Of a stretch of 57,431 nt of DNA, positions 23,010-31,261 are shown piece by piece (position 1 is the first letter of the stretch; each line of letters opens with the position of its first letter). The notes under the pieces are model-generated. The model was not told the DNA's origin and ran no database searches. It saw nothing but the letters and a program-made list of their open reading frames with translations. Source of the stretch: an uncultured Flavonifractor sp. (GTDB lineage: Bacteria > Bacillota > Clostridia > Oscillospirales > Oscillospiraceae). The stretch lies in contig CAJUDT010000004.1 of NCBI GenBank assembly GCA_910585415.1, forward strand, positions 1 to 57,431, written 5' to 3'. The position numbers and the translations under genes are program-made.

Positions 23010-25370
23010 CTACCAGATGCTCACCCGGTCCTCGGGGTCCAGCCACATGCCGTCGCCGGACTGGATATCAAAGGCGGTGTAAAAGGCGTCCTGACTCTGG
23101 AGGGCCCGGCTGCCCCGGAGCTTGTCGGGGGCATGGACGTTGGACTGGGCCAGATGTGCCTGGGTCTCGCGGGTGGCGGTATGGCGCCAGCTCCGGGCGG
23201 CGGCGCGGTAGAGGGAGGCGTAGTCGGGGGTATCCTCCCGGCTCTCGGCCTGGGTGATGCAGGCGACGGCTCCCAGGTCAGCGATGTTCTCCGCCAGGGT
23301 CAGGGAGCCGTCGCAGGTGACGCCGGGAATGACCTCTACACCGTCATAGAAGGCCGTCACCTGTTCACACAGGGCCTCAAAGGCGGCGTAGTCCTCATCC
23401 GTCCACCAGTCGGCGGCGTTGCCCTGGCTGTCGTACTTGGCCCCGTTGTTGTCAAAGGCATGGCTGATTTCGTGGGCAATCACGTAGCCTATGCCACCCA
23501 GGTTCTCCGTGGGGTCGGCGTTCACGTCGTAGAAGGGGGCCTGGAGGATCCCGGCGGGGAAGTTGATGCTGTTGGCAGTGGGGCTGTAGTAGGCGTTCAC
23601 CGTATAGGGGGACATCTGCCACAGGGTCTTATCCACCGGGGCCGAATACAGCTCCGCCGCCTGGGCCCGCGCCGCCTGGGCAATGGAAACCAGATTGTCA
23701 AAATAGCTGCCCCCCTGGGCGGCGCTCTTGATTTCCGCCGAATCCAGATAGCTCTCCCAGCGGTCGGGGTAGCCGATGTTGACGGCCATGGCGTCCAGCT
23801 TGGCCACCGCCTGCTGCTTGGTGGCGTCGCTCATCCAGTCCAGGGCCAGCAGGCGCTCTTTATAAATGCCCTTGATTTCCTCCGCCATAGCCTCCACGTC
23901 GGCCTTGGCCTCGGGGGTAAAGTAGCGCTCCACATAGGCCTCTCCCAGGTAGTCGGCCAGATAGCCCTGAACCAGCTGGGCGGCAGTTTCTTCGTCGGAG
24001 ACGGTCAAATCCATTCCGTATTGGACGCTCTGAAAGGCAGTTTCCGCGTCGGAAAACTCCCGGCTCAGAGCGGAGCCGAAGCCGCTGAGAAGGTAATATT
24101 TCATCAAAGCCTTGAGCTGGGGCAGGTGTTCCTCGGTAAAGAAGGACGCGGAGGCCTCCAGCAGCGCCACATCGTCCACCAGCACCTCCTTGGGGGCGGG
24201 GAAGCCGGAGGCTTTCCGCACACCCTCCAGGTCCACGGCGGGCATCAGGGCTTGCAGTTCCTCCAGGGTGTACAGGTTGGAGGTCTTGCTCACGTCGGCA
24301 TAATCCTGCCGGTCCAGCATCACGGCGGCAAGCGCCCGCTCCAGGGCAAAAATGTCCCCGGCCTGTTCGGCAGCCGTGTCCTCGCTGGCCCCGCCCAGAA
24401 GGAGCAGGGTGGTCAGATACTGGCGGTAGGCCTCCGTAACGGGGCCCTCTTCGGTGTATTCGCCCTTGCTCAGTACGGGATAGAGGGCGGTGAAGGTGAG
24501 GATATAGCGGTTACTGTCCCGAAAATCCTCCGTCATGCCAAAGCCCACCAGAAGGGATGAGGCCAGCTCCCTGGAGACGCGGTCATGGACCTCCATCAGC
24601 TGGTCTATGGAACCGGCCTTGTCAATGGCCTCCAGATAGGGCTGGAGGGGCTCCACACCGGCGGCGTTCCGGGCGTCCCAATCCAGAATGTTGTCATAGA
24701 GGTTCTTGATTTTTTCCTGCGGTGTGCCCGCCTTGGGGGTTCCGGCAGCAATCTCCTGAATGAGCCCGGCCACCTGCTGGGAAACCTGATAATTCAGCTC
24801 GTACAGGGCGCCGGTGTAGGGGTAGCCCGGCGGGAACTGGGCGGTATCCAGCCACTCCTTATTGACGGCGGCATAAAAGTCGTCCTTCAGGTTGGTGCCC
24901 TCCAGGGCATAAACCCGCCGGAGGAACCGGTCCAGCTGCTCCGCAGTGACGCCCAGCTCAGGGGAAAAGGTGGTTTCACTGGTCCCGGCCACAATGCCGG
25001 ATTGAAACACATTGGAAAGCTCCGTCTGGGCCCAGCCGGGAATATCAGTAAAATTGGCGGCTGGGTAGGCCCAGCGGGCGGAATCCCCGACGGGGGCGGG
25101 GAGGGGCCCGAAAGCCCGGGAGAGCATCACCAGAGCCTCGGCGCGGGTGACGGGCCGGTCAAGGGCAAGACTGCCGGAGCCGTCGCCCTGGAGTATGTCC
25201 TCAGCGGTAAGGCCGGGGTTATAGTCCCCAGCGGCGGCCAGGAGGGTGTCGCAGACCTGTCCGCGGGTGAGGACGGCGGGCTCCTCCGCCGCCAGGGCGG
25301 CAGGCAACAGGCCCGCCAGCAGCATCGCCGCCAACAGGCCCGCCAAACATCGTTTTACGGTTGACATCAT
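23010..25370 (-). CDS. Secreted M13-family zinc metallopeptidase with SLH-like N-terminus
   Basis: 786 residues from the ATG placed ten bases after AAAGGA; a GTG three codons earlier is too close to that site. A signal peptide (about 3-28, cleavage after ALA) is followed by SLH-like repeats (about 30-140) with LTRGQVCDTLL, DRPVTRAEALVMLSRAFG and FSPELGVTAEQLDRFLRRVY. An M13 domain then starts LKDDFYAAVNKEWL. The zinc site is HEISH at 633-637 with ENIAD near 694, and NAYYSPTANSINFPAGILQ is the substrate cleft motif. It is probably a wall-attached oligopeptidase. The C-terminus ends DRVSIW, resembling the CxxW end of neprilysins without the Cys. Confidence 0.88.
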   Translation of the reverse strand: MMSTVKRCLAGLLAAMLLAGLLPAALAAEEPAVLTRGQVCDTLLAAAGDYNPGLTAEDILQGDGSGSLALDRPVTRAEALVMLSRAFGPLPAPVGDSARWAYPAANFTDIPGWAQTELSNVFQSGIVAGTSETTFSPELGVTAEQLDRFLRRVYALEGTNLKDDFYAAVNKEWLDTAQFPPGYPYTGALYELNYQVSQQVAGLIQEIAAGTPKAGTPQEKIKNLYDNILDWDARNAAGVEPLQPYLEAIDKAGSIDQLMEVHDRVSRELASSLLVGFGMTEDFRDSNRYILTFTALYPVLSKGEYTEEGPVTEAYRQYLTTLLLLGGASEDTAAEQAGDIFALERALAAVMLDRQDYADVSKTSNLYTLEELQALMPAVDLEGVRKASGFPAPKEVLVDDVALLEASASFFTEEHLPQLKALMKYYLLSGFGSALSREFSDAETAFQSVQYGMDLTVSDEETAAQLVQGYLADYLGEAYVERYFTPEAKADVEAMAEEIKGIYKERLLALDWMSDATKQQAVAKLDAMAVNIGYPDRWESYLDSAEIKSAAQGGSYFDNLVSIAQAARAQAAELYSAPVDKTLWQMSPYTVNAYYSPTANSINFPAGILQAPFYDVNADPTENLGGIGYVIAHEISHAFDNNGAKYDSQGNAADWWTDEDYAAFEALCEQVTAFYDGVEVIPGVTCDGSLTLAENIADLGAVACITQAESREDTPDYASLYRAAARSWRHTATRETQAHLAQSNVHAPDKLRGSRALQSQDAFYTAFDIQSGDGMWLDPEDRVSIW

Positions 25371-25424
25371 GATAAGCACATCCTTTCCAATGGGAACGCC
25401 GGGTTGATGGGCGTACCTGAGGAT

Positions 25425-25430
25425 ATTATA
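25425..25430 (-). promoter_or_regulatory. -10 element before the M13 gene
   Basis: TATAAT on the minus strand lies 55 bases before the M13 start; no convincing -35 box is seen at the right distance. Confidence 0.4.
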
Positions 25431-25499
25431 GCATACCCCTCGGAACTGGAATTTAAGATTCTCTTAAAAATTACCAGCTGGCGGGACGATGGAGGCGCA

Positions 25500-25538
25500 G
25501 AAAATAAAACCTCCAGGTCTGACACAGACCCGGAGGTT
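25500..25538 (-). terminator. Terminator of the radical SAM gene
   Basis: Read on the minus strand, a 14-bp stem AACCTCCGGGTCTG/CAGACCTGGAGGTT (one G-T pair) with a three-base loop is followed by TTATTTT, 23 bases after the stop. Confidence 0.75.
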
Positions 25539-25561
25539 GATTGATAAGAGAAACGCCTGCG

Positions 25562-26446
25562 CTAGTCGAAAAAACTCAGCTGCCGCTCCCCATAGCCCCG
25601 CTGATAGGCGGCGGTGATGTGCTGCATCTGATACAGCAGGCCCAGCTCCCGGCAGCGGCGGGTGAAGGCCGTCCACAGGGCTTTCGCATGGGGGCTGGGG
25701 CACTCGTACCGGTCCCCGTAGCGCCGCAGGTACCGCCCCGGCAGGTCCGGGGAGAGTTCCGCCAGACGTTGGAGGAAATATTCGCGCTGGCCCGCCCGCA
25801 TGGTTACGCCAAAGGCCGGATAGACAAACCTTGCGCCCGCCTGAGCCGCCGCCTCCACCACCGACAGGACATTTTCCACGCTATCCTCCAGGTAGGGGAG
25901 CACCGGCATGAGCAGAATCCCGGTAAAAATCCCCGCTGAGGCCAGCTTTTGTACGGCCTCCAGCCGCCGGACGGGGGAGGGGGCGTGGGGCTCCAGCTGG
26001 GCGGCCAGGGCCTCATCGGTGGTGGTGACGGTGATTTTGCACAGGACAGGCACGTGTTCCCTCATGGTGGAGAGTACGTCAATATCCCGCGCAATCAAGT
26101 CGCTCTTGGTGGCGATGGCCGCGCCGAACTGATGGGCGTCCAGGAGCTCCAGGGCGTGGCGGGTGAGCTGGAGCTCCGCCTCGAAGGGGTTGTAGGGGTC
26201 GGACATGGACCCCAGGCCTACAATACCCGACCGGATTTTCCGGCGTAGCTCGTCCCGCAGGAGGGGGAGGGCGTTTTCTTTGGCCCGGACCTGGTCGAAG
26301 TGCTCTATGCGGTAGCAGTCGCTGCGGGAGTCGCAGTATATGCACCCGTGGCAGCACCCCCGGTAGAGGTTCATGGTGTAGTCCGTGCCAAACCAGCCGG
26401 TGTCTTTGCTCCGAATTAAAAGCCGTTTGGCCGGGATATGCTCCAT
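25562..26446 (-). CDS. SplB-like radical SAM protein
   Basis: 294 residues. The [4Fe-4S] cluster cysteines are C31, C35 and C38 in RGCCHGCIYCDSRSDCYRIEHF. The rest resembles the SPL/Rv2578c branch of radical SAM proteins (VGLGSMSDPYNPFEAELQLTRHALELL, TKSDLIARDIDVL, KITVTTTDEALAAQLEPHAPSPVRRLEAV). The spore photoproduct lyase conserved Cys is not obvious, so a DNA-repair role is not claimed and the substrate is unknown. It begins 31 bases inside the upstream gene, suggesting co-translation, and ends with its own terminator. Confidence 0.8.
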   Translation of the reverse strand: MEHIPAKRLLIRSKDTGWFGTDYTMNLYRGCCHGCIYCDSRSDCYRIEHFDQVRAKENALPLLRDELRRKIRSGIVGLGSMSDPYNPFEAELQLTRHALELLDAHQFGAAIATKSDLIARDIDVLSTMREHVPVLCKITVTTTDEALAAQLEPHAPSPVRRLEAVQKLASAGIFTGILLMPVLPYLEDSVENVLSVVEAAAQAGARFVYPAFGVTMRAGQREYFLQRLAELSPDLPGRYLRRYGDRYECPSPHAKALWTAFTRRCRELGLLYQMQHITAAYQRGYGERQLSFFD

Positions 26447-27732
26447 GTCGGAATCTCCTTGTGAGGTTTTACCTGGGGCTGATACACCCGCGGGGTCAGG
26501 GGGGAGAGCAAATACTCCCGGCCCGGCCAGTCGGGGAACGCGTCGGGGGAGACGGGCTCCAGGCTGGGCAGGGCGGTCATGGGGGAGACTGTCCAGGTCT
26601 CGCCGTCCTGGGACTGGTAAATGACGGGTTCGCCGCCGGGCTCGGTGACCTCGGCATAGTAGACGCCCTCTCTCCAGGCCACGCCGGTGACCGGCGCGCC
26701 GAAGTCGTGCGCCCCGGTGCGGTGAAATTCCTCATCCAGGAAGGAGACATAAGTATCCCAGGCCCCAATTACATCCTCGTGGAGACTGGCAGTCAGTCCC
26801 CGTACGCCGGCCGACTGACACATCAGATAGCCGTTTCCGGTCCAGCGGAAGGTATAGCGGATATGAGGCGTGCTGATATTCTCTACAGGGTCAAAGCCCA
26901 AGCCGGCCTTGGCCCAGCCGCCGGAATAGCGGGTGTACTGACTCCCTGATATCTGATAGTAATATATCTCGCCGGTATACGTACAGTAATAGACTACTGC
27001 CCCGCCGGTTTCTGCGAGACACATCATATCAGGGGTCATATAGGTCTCCAGCGGCACCCAGGAGCGCCCGTCCCAGGAAATTGACAGCGAAAAGGGCGAG
27101 TTGTCGCCGCGCCGCTGCCGAATGAGATAGGCTCCATCCCGATGTCTGCCGATGTAAAATGTTCCAAGGGGCGCTCCGTTTTCATCCACAAAGGGGCCGG
27201 AGTCCCATTCCGAGCGGGAGAAAGAATGCTCGGTGCCGTCCACGGTGGCGTAGTACACGCCGTCCTGGGCGCGGATAGCGGTAACCGGCGCGTCGAAGGC
27301 TTTGACCCCCAAAATGTTCCAATCAGTGTCCAGGAAAGTCACCATATTGTTGCGGGGGCTGTCACCGCAAATTCGATTTACTTCCTTGGGGGAGTCCAGC
27401 AGGCTTTGACGCATCATGTATTCTGTACCGGTCCACAGAAATTGGAACTCTTTACTCGCGCCGATGGGCCGTTCAAGCGTTGGGCTATACCAAAAGGCGT
27501 CATTCACCCACTGATACGGAGGCATTGCTGTCCATACAACACCATCTGTGGAATAGAACATGTCCGTACCCTGGTCATAATACAAAATGTAATCTTTTCC
27601 TGTTTTACACAGGTGGGGACCAGCTTCCTTTCCCAAAGGGCCGTCCCAATTCGGTTTTTCCACGGCGGAGGCGGGAACACACAGGCTCAGGGCCAGCACA
27701 AGGGTCAAACAGAACGTAATAAGACGTTTCAT
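26416..27732 (-). CDS. Unknown secreted protein with beta-propeller-like repeats
   Basis: 438 residues with a clear signal peptide (MKRLITFCLTLVLALSLCVPASA). Beyond it is a Trp/Tyr-rich, mostly beta sequence with recurring units: YYDQGTDMFYSTDGVVWTAMP, SLSISWDGRSWVPLE and YQSQDGETWTVSPM. Each resembles the S-x-D-G-x-x-W box of BNR/sialidase-type propeller blades. FLDTDWNILGVKAFDAPVTAIRAQDGVYYA and FLDEEFHRTGAHDFGAPVTGVAWREGVYYA show an internal duplication. No catalytic motif is recognised. GAAAGGA precedes the ATG. It overlaps the radical SAM gene by 31 bases. Confidence 0.7.
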   Translation of the reverse strand: MKRLITFCLTLVLALSLCVPASAVEKPNWDGPLGKEAGPHLCKTGKDYILYYDQGTDMFYSTDGVVWTAMPPYQWVNDAFWYSPTLERPIGASKEFQFLWTGTEYMMRQSLLDSPKEVNRICGDSPRNNMVTFLDTDWNILGVKAFDAPVTAIRAQDGVYYATVDGTEHSFSRSEWDSGPFVDENGAPLGTFYIGRHRDGAYLIRQRRGDNSPFSLSISWDGRSWVPLETYMTPDMMCLAETGGAVVYYCTYTGEIYYYQISGSQYTRYSGGWAKAGLGFDPVENISTPHIRYTFRWTGNGYLMCQSAGVRGLTASLHEDVIGAWDTYVSFLDEEFHRTGAHDFGAPVTGVAWREGVYYAEVTEPGGEPVIYQSQDGETWTVSPMTALPSLEPVSPDAFPDWPGREYLLSPLTPRVYQPQVKPHKEIPTWSISRPNGF

Positions 27733-27777
27733 GAAAAATCCTTTCTCAGTATCGCGGACCGCCCGCCAAAGGGTCCG

Positions 27778-28188
27778 TTATCCTTTGGCGGAGCGGCGGA
27801 ACGCAAAGAAGCGCTGCCCAAAGTAGTTCAGCAGGGTATACAGGGCCATGCCCCCCAGCTTGGTCAGGCGCTCCTGCCAGATGGCCGGTATGGCCGTCCG
27901 GCCCAGGACCCACCCTGCCGCCGGCTGGGCCAGAGCATAGGCCAGCACATAGCACACCGCCACATTGACGGCAAATTTCACCGCCGAGCGCCCCAAGGTC
28001 TCGTCGCTTTCAAAGGTAAATTTCCGGTTGAGGAAAAAGCTCATGACCGCCCCCGCCGCGTAGGCAATGGCCGTGGAGGGCCAATAGCCCAGGCCCTCCA
28101 GCACGAACATGAGCACCATGGACAGCAGGGTATTGCCCACGCCCACCAGCAGAAACCTGGGGATGCTCTTGTCAATCAGCTTTGCCAT
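27778..28188 (-). CDS. GtrA-family membrane protein
   Basis: 136 residues with four hydrophobic segments (about 11-33, 37-55, 72-92, 108-128) and the family motif YAAGAVMSFFLNRKFTFES. GtrA-type proteins are thought to help flip polyprenyl-phosphate sugars made by a GtrB partner. The start MAKLIDKSIPRFLLVG was chosen because it overlaps the end of the GT2 gene by 17 bases; a 60-codon upstream extension is out-of-frame translation of the GT2 gene. It is the last gene of the yerC operon. Confidence 0.85.
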   Translation of the reverse strand: MAKLIDKSIPRFLLVGVGNTLLSMVLMFVLEGLGYWPSTAIAYAAGAVMSFFLNRKFTFESDETLGRSAVKFAVNVAVCYVLAYALAQPAAGWVLGRTAIPAIWQERLTKLGGMALYTLLNYFGQRFFAFRRSAKG

Positions 28189-29137
28189 GGGTGTCCTCCA
28201 GAACCTCCCGGAGCAGGAAGCGGGGCCGCCCCTTGGTCTCCAGGTAGATTTTTCCGATATACTCCCCAATGACGCCCAGGGAGAGCAGCACCAGCCCACC
28301 GATGGCCCACACCGAGCAAATGACACTGGCCCAGCCGAGGATGGTGGCCCCCCGGGCCCAGCGGACAACGGAATACACCAGCATGAGCAGGCTCACCAGG
28401 AAAATCAAAAAGCCCAGAAGGGTGATATACCGGATGGGCTTCACGGACAGGGAGGTGATTCCCTCCATGGCGAAGGAGAGCATTTTTTTCAGGGGGTATT
28501 TGCTCTCCCCGGCGAAACGCTCCCCGCGCTCATACTCCACCACCGTGGAGGTGTACCCGATCATGGGGACGATGCCCCGCAGAAACAGGTTGACCTCCCG
28601 GAACTGGGCGAGCCCCTCCAGGGCCCGCCGGGAGAGCAGGCGGTAATCGGCGTGATTGAACACCGTCTCCGCCCCCATGAAGTGCATGAGCCGGTAAAAG
28701 GCCTCGGCGGTAAAGCGCTTGAAGAAGGTGTCCTTTTTCCGGGAGGAACGCACCCCGTACACGATGTCGCACCCGGCCTGGAATTGGGCCACCATGGCGT
28801 CCACCGCGTCAATGTCGTCCTGAAGGTCCGCGTCCATGGAGATAGCCATATCACAGCGGTCCTTGGCGGTCATGAGCCCCGCCAGGAGGGCGTTTTGATG
28901 CCCCCGGTTCCGGGACAGGTCCGCCCCGGAGAAGAGGGAGCACTCCCCATGGAGCCGGGTGATAATCTCCCAGGTTTTGTCCTTGGATCCGTCGTTGACA
29001 AAGAGCACCCGGCTGTCCGGCGAGACAGTCCCCGCTCCAATCAGGGCCTCCAGCTTCTCCCGCAGCCGCCGGGCGGTTTCGGGCAAAACGGCTTCCTCGT
29101 TGTAGCATGGGACAACAATATATAAAATCTCATTCAT
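28172..29137 (-). CDS. GT2 polyprenyl-phosphate glycosyltransferase (GtrB/DPM1-like)
   Basis: 321 residues. The GT2 fold occupies about 1-230, with VVPCYNEEAVLPET at the start, FVNDGSKDKTWEII and MDADLQDDIDAVDAMV carrying the metal-binding Asp residues. Two C-terminal membrane helices (about 232-258 and 265-295) follow, as in GtrB/YkcC-like proteins that load glucose or mannose onto undecaprenyl phosphate. GtrA follows directly, the usual pair. The ATG is two bases after the hslO stop with a weak ribosome binding site, so translation is probably coupled. Confidence 0.88.
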   Translation of the reverse strand: MNEILYIVVPCYNEEAVLPETARRLREKLEALIGAGTVSPDSRVLFVNDGSKDKTWEIITRLHGECSLFSGADLSRNRGHQNALLAGLMTAKDRCDMAISMDADLQDDIDAVDAMVAQFQAGCDIVYGVRSSRKKDTFFKRFTAEAFYRLMHFMGAETVFNHADYRLLSRRALEGLAQFREVNLFLRGIVPMIGYTSTVVEYERGERFAGESKYPLKKMLSFAMEGITSLSVKPIRYITLLGFLIFLVSLLMLVYSVVRWARGATILGWASVICSVWAIGGLVLLSLGVIGEYIGKIYLETKGRPRFLLREVLEDTHGKAD

Positions 29138-29139
29138 AG

Positions 29140-30027
29140 TTACAGTGAGGCTAACAGAGCCTCCAAATCCTCCTTAGAATAGCCGTAAACCCTGTCGCAA
29201 AACTGGCAGGTGAGCTCGGCGCCCCCCTGCTCGTCAATGAGGGAACGCAGTTCCTCCCGCCCCATGCTGATGAGGGCGCGGGTCACCCGGTCCCTGGAGC
29301 AGTAGCACCGGTACTCTACCGGGGCTTCCTCCAGAACCTCCAGCTCAAATTCCCCCAGCACATCCTCCACCAAAGCCAGGGCGCTCCGGCCATCCCGGAG
29401 GAACTCCGTTACGGGTCCCACCCGCTCCACGCCCCGCTCAATGGCGGAAATCACCCCGCCGTCCGCGCCAGGGAGAAGCTGAATGAGATACCCGCCGGCG
29501 CAGAGCACCGACTGGTCCACGTCCACCAGCACCCCCAGGGCGCAGGCGGTGGGAACCTGCTCGCTCTCGGCAAAATACCGGGTCACGTCCTCGGCAATCT
29601 CCCCGGAGAGCAGGGGGACCGTGCCCACATAGGGCTCCTTGAGACACAAATCCTTGAGCACGGTCAAGGACCCCGGCACCCCCACGGCGGAGCCCACATC
29701 CAGCTTGGCGGGCCCCTTCAAGGGGAGGTCGGTCATGGGATTCTGCGCGTAACCCCGCACGTTTCCGGCGCTGTCCGATACGGCGGTCATGCGCCCCAGG
29801 GGGCCGCTGCCCTTGATTTGCAGGGTGACGGAGCCCTCCGGCTCCTTGAGCTGATTGCCCATCATGGAGCAGGCCATCAGGGTCCGCCCCAGGGCGGCGG
29901 TGGCGGTGGGCAGGGTCTTGTGAATCTGCCGGGCCCGCTCCACCAGGTCCCGGGCGGTGATGGCCGAGGCCTTCACCGGGGCGTTTTTTGCAAGTACGCG
30001 AAGGATGCTGTCTGCCATGGTATTCAT
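29140..30027 (-). CDS. hslO: Redox-regulated chaperone Hsp33
   Basis: 295 residues, normal Hsp33 length. The N-terminal substrate-binding domain carries ARDLVERARQIHKTLPTATAALGRTLMA. The C-terminal zinc/redox switch is C241-x-C243 and C274-x2-C277. Oxidation of these cysteines releases zinc and activates the holdase under oxidative stress, notably bleach. GAAAGGA precedes the ATG, which overlaps the methyltransferase stop by four bases. It sits in the middle of the yerC operon. Confidence 0.95.
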   Translation of the reverse strand: MNTMADSILRVLAKNAPVKASAITARDLVERARQIHKTLPTATAALGRTLMACSMMGNQLKEPEGSVTLQIKGSGPLGRMTAVSDSAGNVRGYAQNPMTDLPLKGPAKLDVGSAVGVPGSLTVLKDLCLKEPYVGTVPLLSGEIAEDVTRYFAESEQVPTACALGVLVDVDQSVLCAGGYLIQLLPGADGGVISAIERGVERVGPVTEFLRDGRSALALVEDVLGEFELEVLEEAPVEYRCYCSRDRVTRALISMGREELRSLIDEQGGAELTCQFCDRVYGYSKEDLEALLASL

Positions 30028-30770
30028 AATTCCTTTCGGGCGGCAAAAAAGATGCGCTGCTCCCCCGGCTGGGGGGAGCGCAGCTTGAGTGCGCCATATT
30101 GTCGAATCTGCCGAAAACCCGCCTGCTCCAGCAGTTCCTCCAGCTGGGCGGGCTCGTAGGCGTATTCCTCATGGACTTCCTCCCGGCGGCTCCACCGGCC
30201 GTCCGCCTCCAGGGTGAACAGGTCCAGGCCGTAGGTGCAGAGGTTCCGCCGGGGGGAGAACTCCGCCCGCCAGACCACGTAGGCGTCCTCCCGCTCGTCC
30301 AAAAAGACCTGTCCGTCCAATCCCCGGAGCTTTTCCGGGGTGTTGATGTCAAAGAGCAGGACGCCCCCCGGCATGAGGAAGGTGTGTACGCGCCGAAACG
30401 CCCGGGCCAGGGCGGCGGGGCGGGTCATGTAGTTCACACTGTCCAGGCAGCACACGCAGGCGTCAATGGTCCCGTAGAGGTCCAGCTTGTCCATGGACTG
30501 CTGGAGAAAAATGGGCTCCACCGGCTGGACGCCCCGGCACTTCTCCGCCGCCTGGGCCAGCATCTCAGGGGAGCGGTCCACCCCGATCAGCTCATACCCC
30601 CGCCGGGCCAGCTCCAGGGTGAGGCTCCCGGTGCCGCAGGCCAGGTCCAAGACCGTGTGGACCGGGATGGAGGCGCGGCGGAAGAGTTTTTCCAAATAGT
30701 CCGCCCACCTGGGGTAGTCCACGTCATCGGTGAACTGGTCATACGCCCCCGCCAAAAACTCATAGGCCAT
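30024..30770 (-). CDS. Class I SAM-dependent methyltransferase
   Basis: 248 residues. Motif I VLDLACGTGSLTLELARRG and the motif II region LIGVDRSPEMLAQAAEKC give a standard Rossmann methyltransferase, with CVCCLDSVNYMTRPAALARAFRRVHTFLMPGGVLLFDINTPEKL as the motif III-IV region. The family (often annotated YjhP/UbiE-like) acts on small molecules or modified nucleotides, but the substrate cannot be inferred. The start MAYEFLAGAYDQFTDDV overlaps the end of yerC by 11 bases; a start ten codons earlier is less typical of the family. Confidence 0.8.
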   Translation of the reverse strand: MAYEFLAGAYDQFTDDVDYPRWADYLEKLFRRASIPVHTVLDLACGTGSLTLELARRGYELIGVDRSPEMLAQAAEKCRGVQPVEPIFLQQSMDKLDLYGTIDACVCCLDSVNYMTRPAALARAFRRVHTFLMPGGVLLFDINTPEKLRGLDGQVFLDEREDAYVVWRAEFSPRRNLCTYGLDLFTLEADGRWSRREEVHEEYAYEPAQLEELLEQAGFRQIRQYGALKLRSPQPGEQRIFFAARKEL

Positions 30771-31116
30771 CGGCTTCCCCCAGAGGGGTACCGGCCTCAT
30801 CCCCGGGCTGGTCCCCCTCGCCGGGCAGGCTCCCCTTGAGGCGGGGGAGTACCGCCTGATAGCCGTTGGCCCCGTACTGGAGGGAGCGGTTCACCCGGCT
30901 GATGGTGGCGCTGGAGGCCCCGGTACGCTCCAAAATGTCGTTGTAAATCATCCCGCCGGAGAGGAGTGTGGCCACCTCAAAGCGCTGCTCCATGGCCCGC
31001 AGCTCGGCCACGGTGCATAAATCGGAAAAGAAGTTCTTGCATTCCTCCAGGCTCTGGAGGGTCAGAATCGCCTGATAGAGCAGGTCGCTCCGCTCCCGCT
31101 TTTCGTTCTTTATCAT
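30760..31116 (-). CDS. yerC: YerC/TrpR-like transcriptional regulator
   Basis: 118 residues. A helical TrpR-superfamily fold is indicated by LTLQSLEECKNFFSDLCTVAELRAMEQRFEVATLL and the helix-turn-helix MIYNDILERTGASSATISRVNRSLQYG. Members lack the Trp-binding residues of TrpR and their signal is uncertain. The last 25 residues are Gly/Pro/acidic and probably disordered. It heads a compact operon with a methyltransferase, hslO, a GT2 and gtrA, and the palindrome at its promoter suggests autoregulation. Confidence 0.88.
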   Translation of the reverse strand: MIKNEKRERSDLLYQAILTLQSLEECKNFFSDLCTVAELRAMEQRFEVATLLSGGMIYNDILERTGASSATISRVNRSLQYGANGYQAVLPRLKGSLPGEGDQPGDEAGTPLGEADGL

Positions 31117-31157
31117 GGCTTTGGTTGTCCTCCCAAGTAAACAGAGTGGATAAGGTA

Positions 31158-31192
31158 CACTGGTATTTTACCAAAGTGACGTATGGAAGTAA
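31158..31192 (-). promoter_or_regulatory. Promoter with palindromic operator for the yerC operon
   Basis: On the minus strand TTACTT (31192-31187) and TAAAAT (31170-31165) are separated by 16 bases. The -10 box sits inside an imperfect palindrome CACTGGTA-TTT-TACCAAAGTG at 31158-31178, well placed for a repressor such as YerC. Confidence 0.5.
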
Positions 31193-31261
31193 ACACCTTT
31201 TCACCAATTTTCCAAAAGGGCATAGACTGGAGCATTGGAAGCCGAAAAGGAGGGCTGTTTT

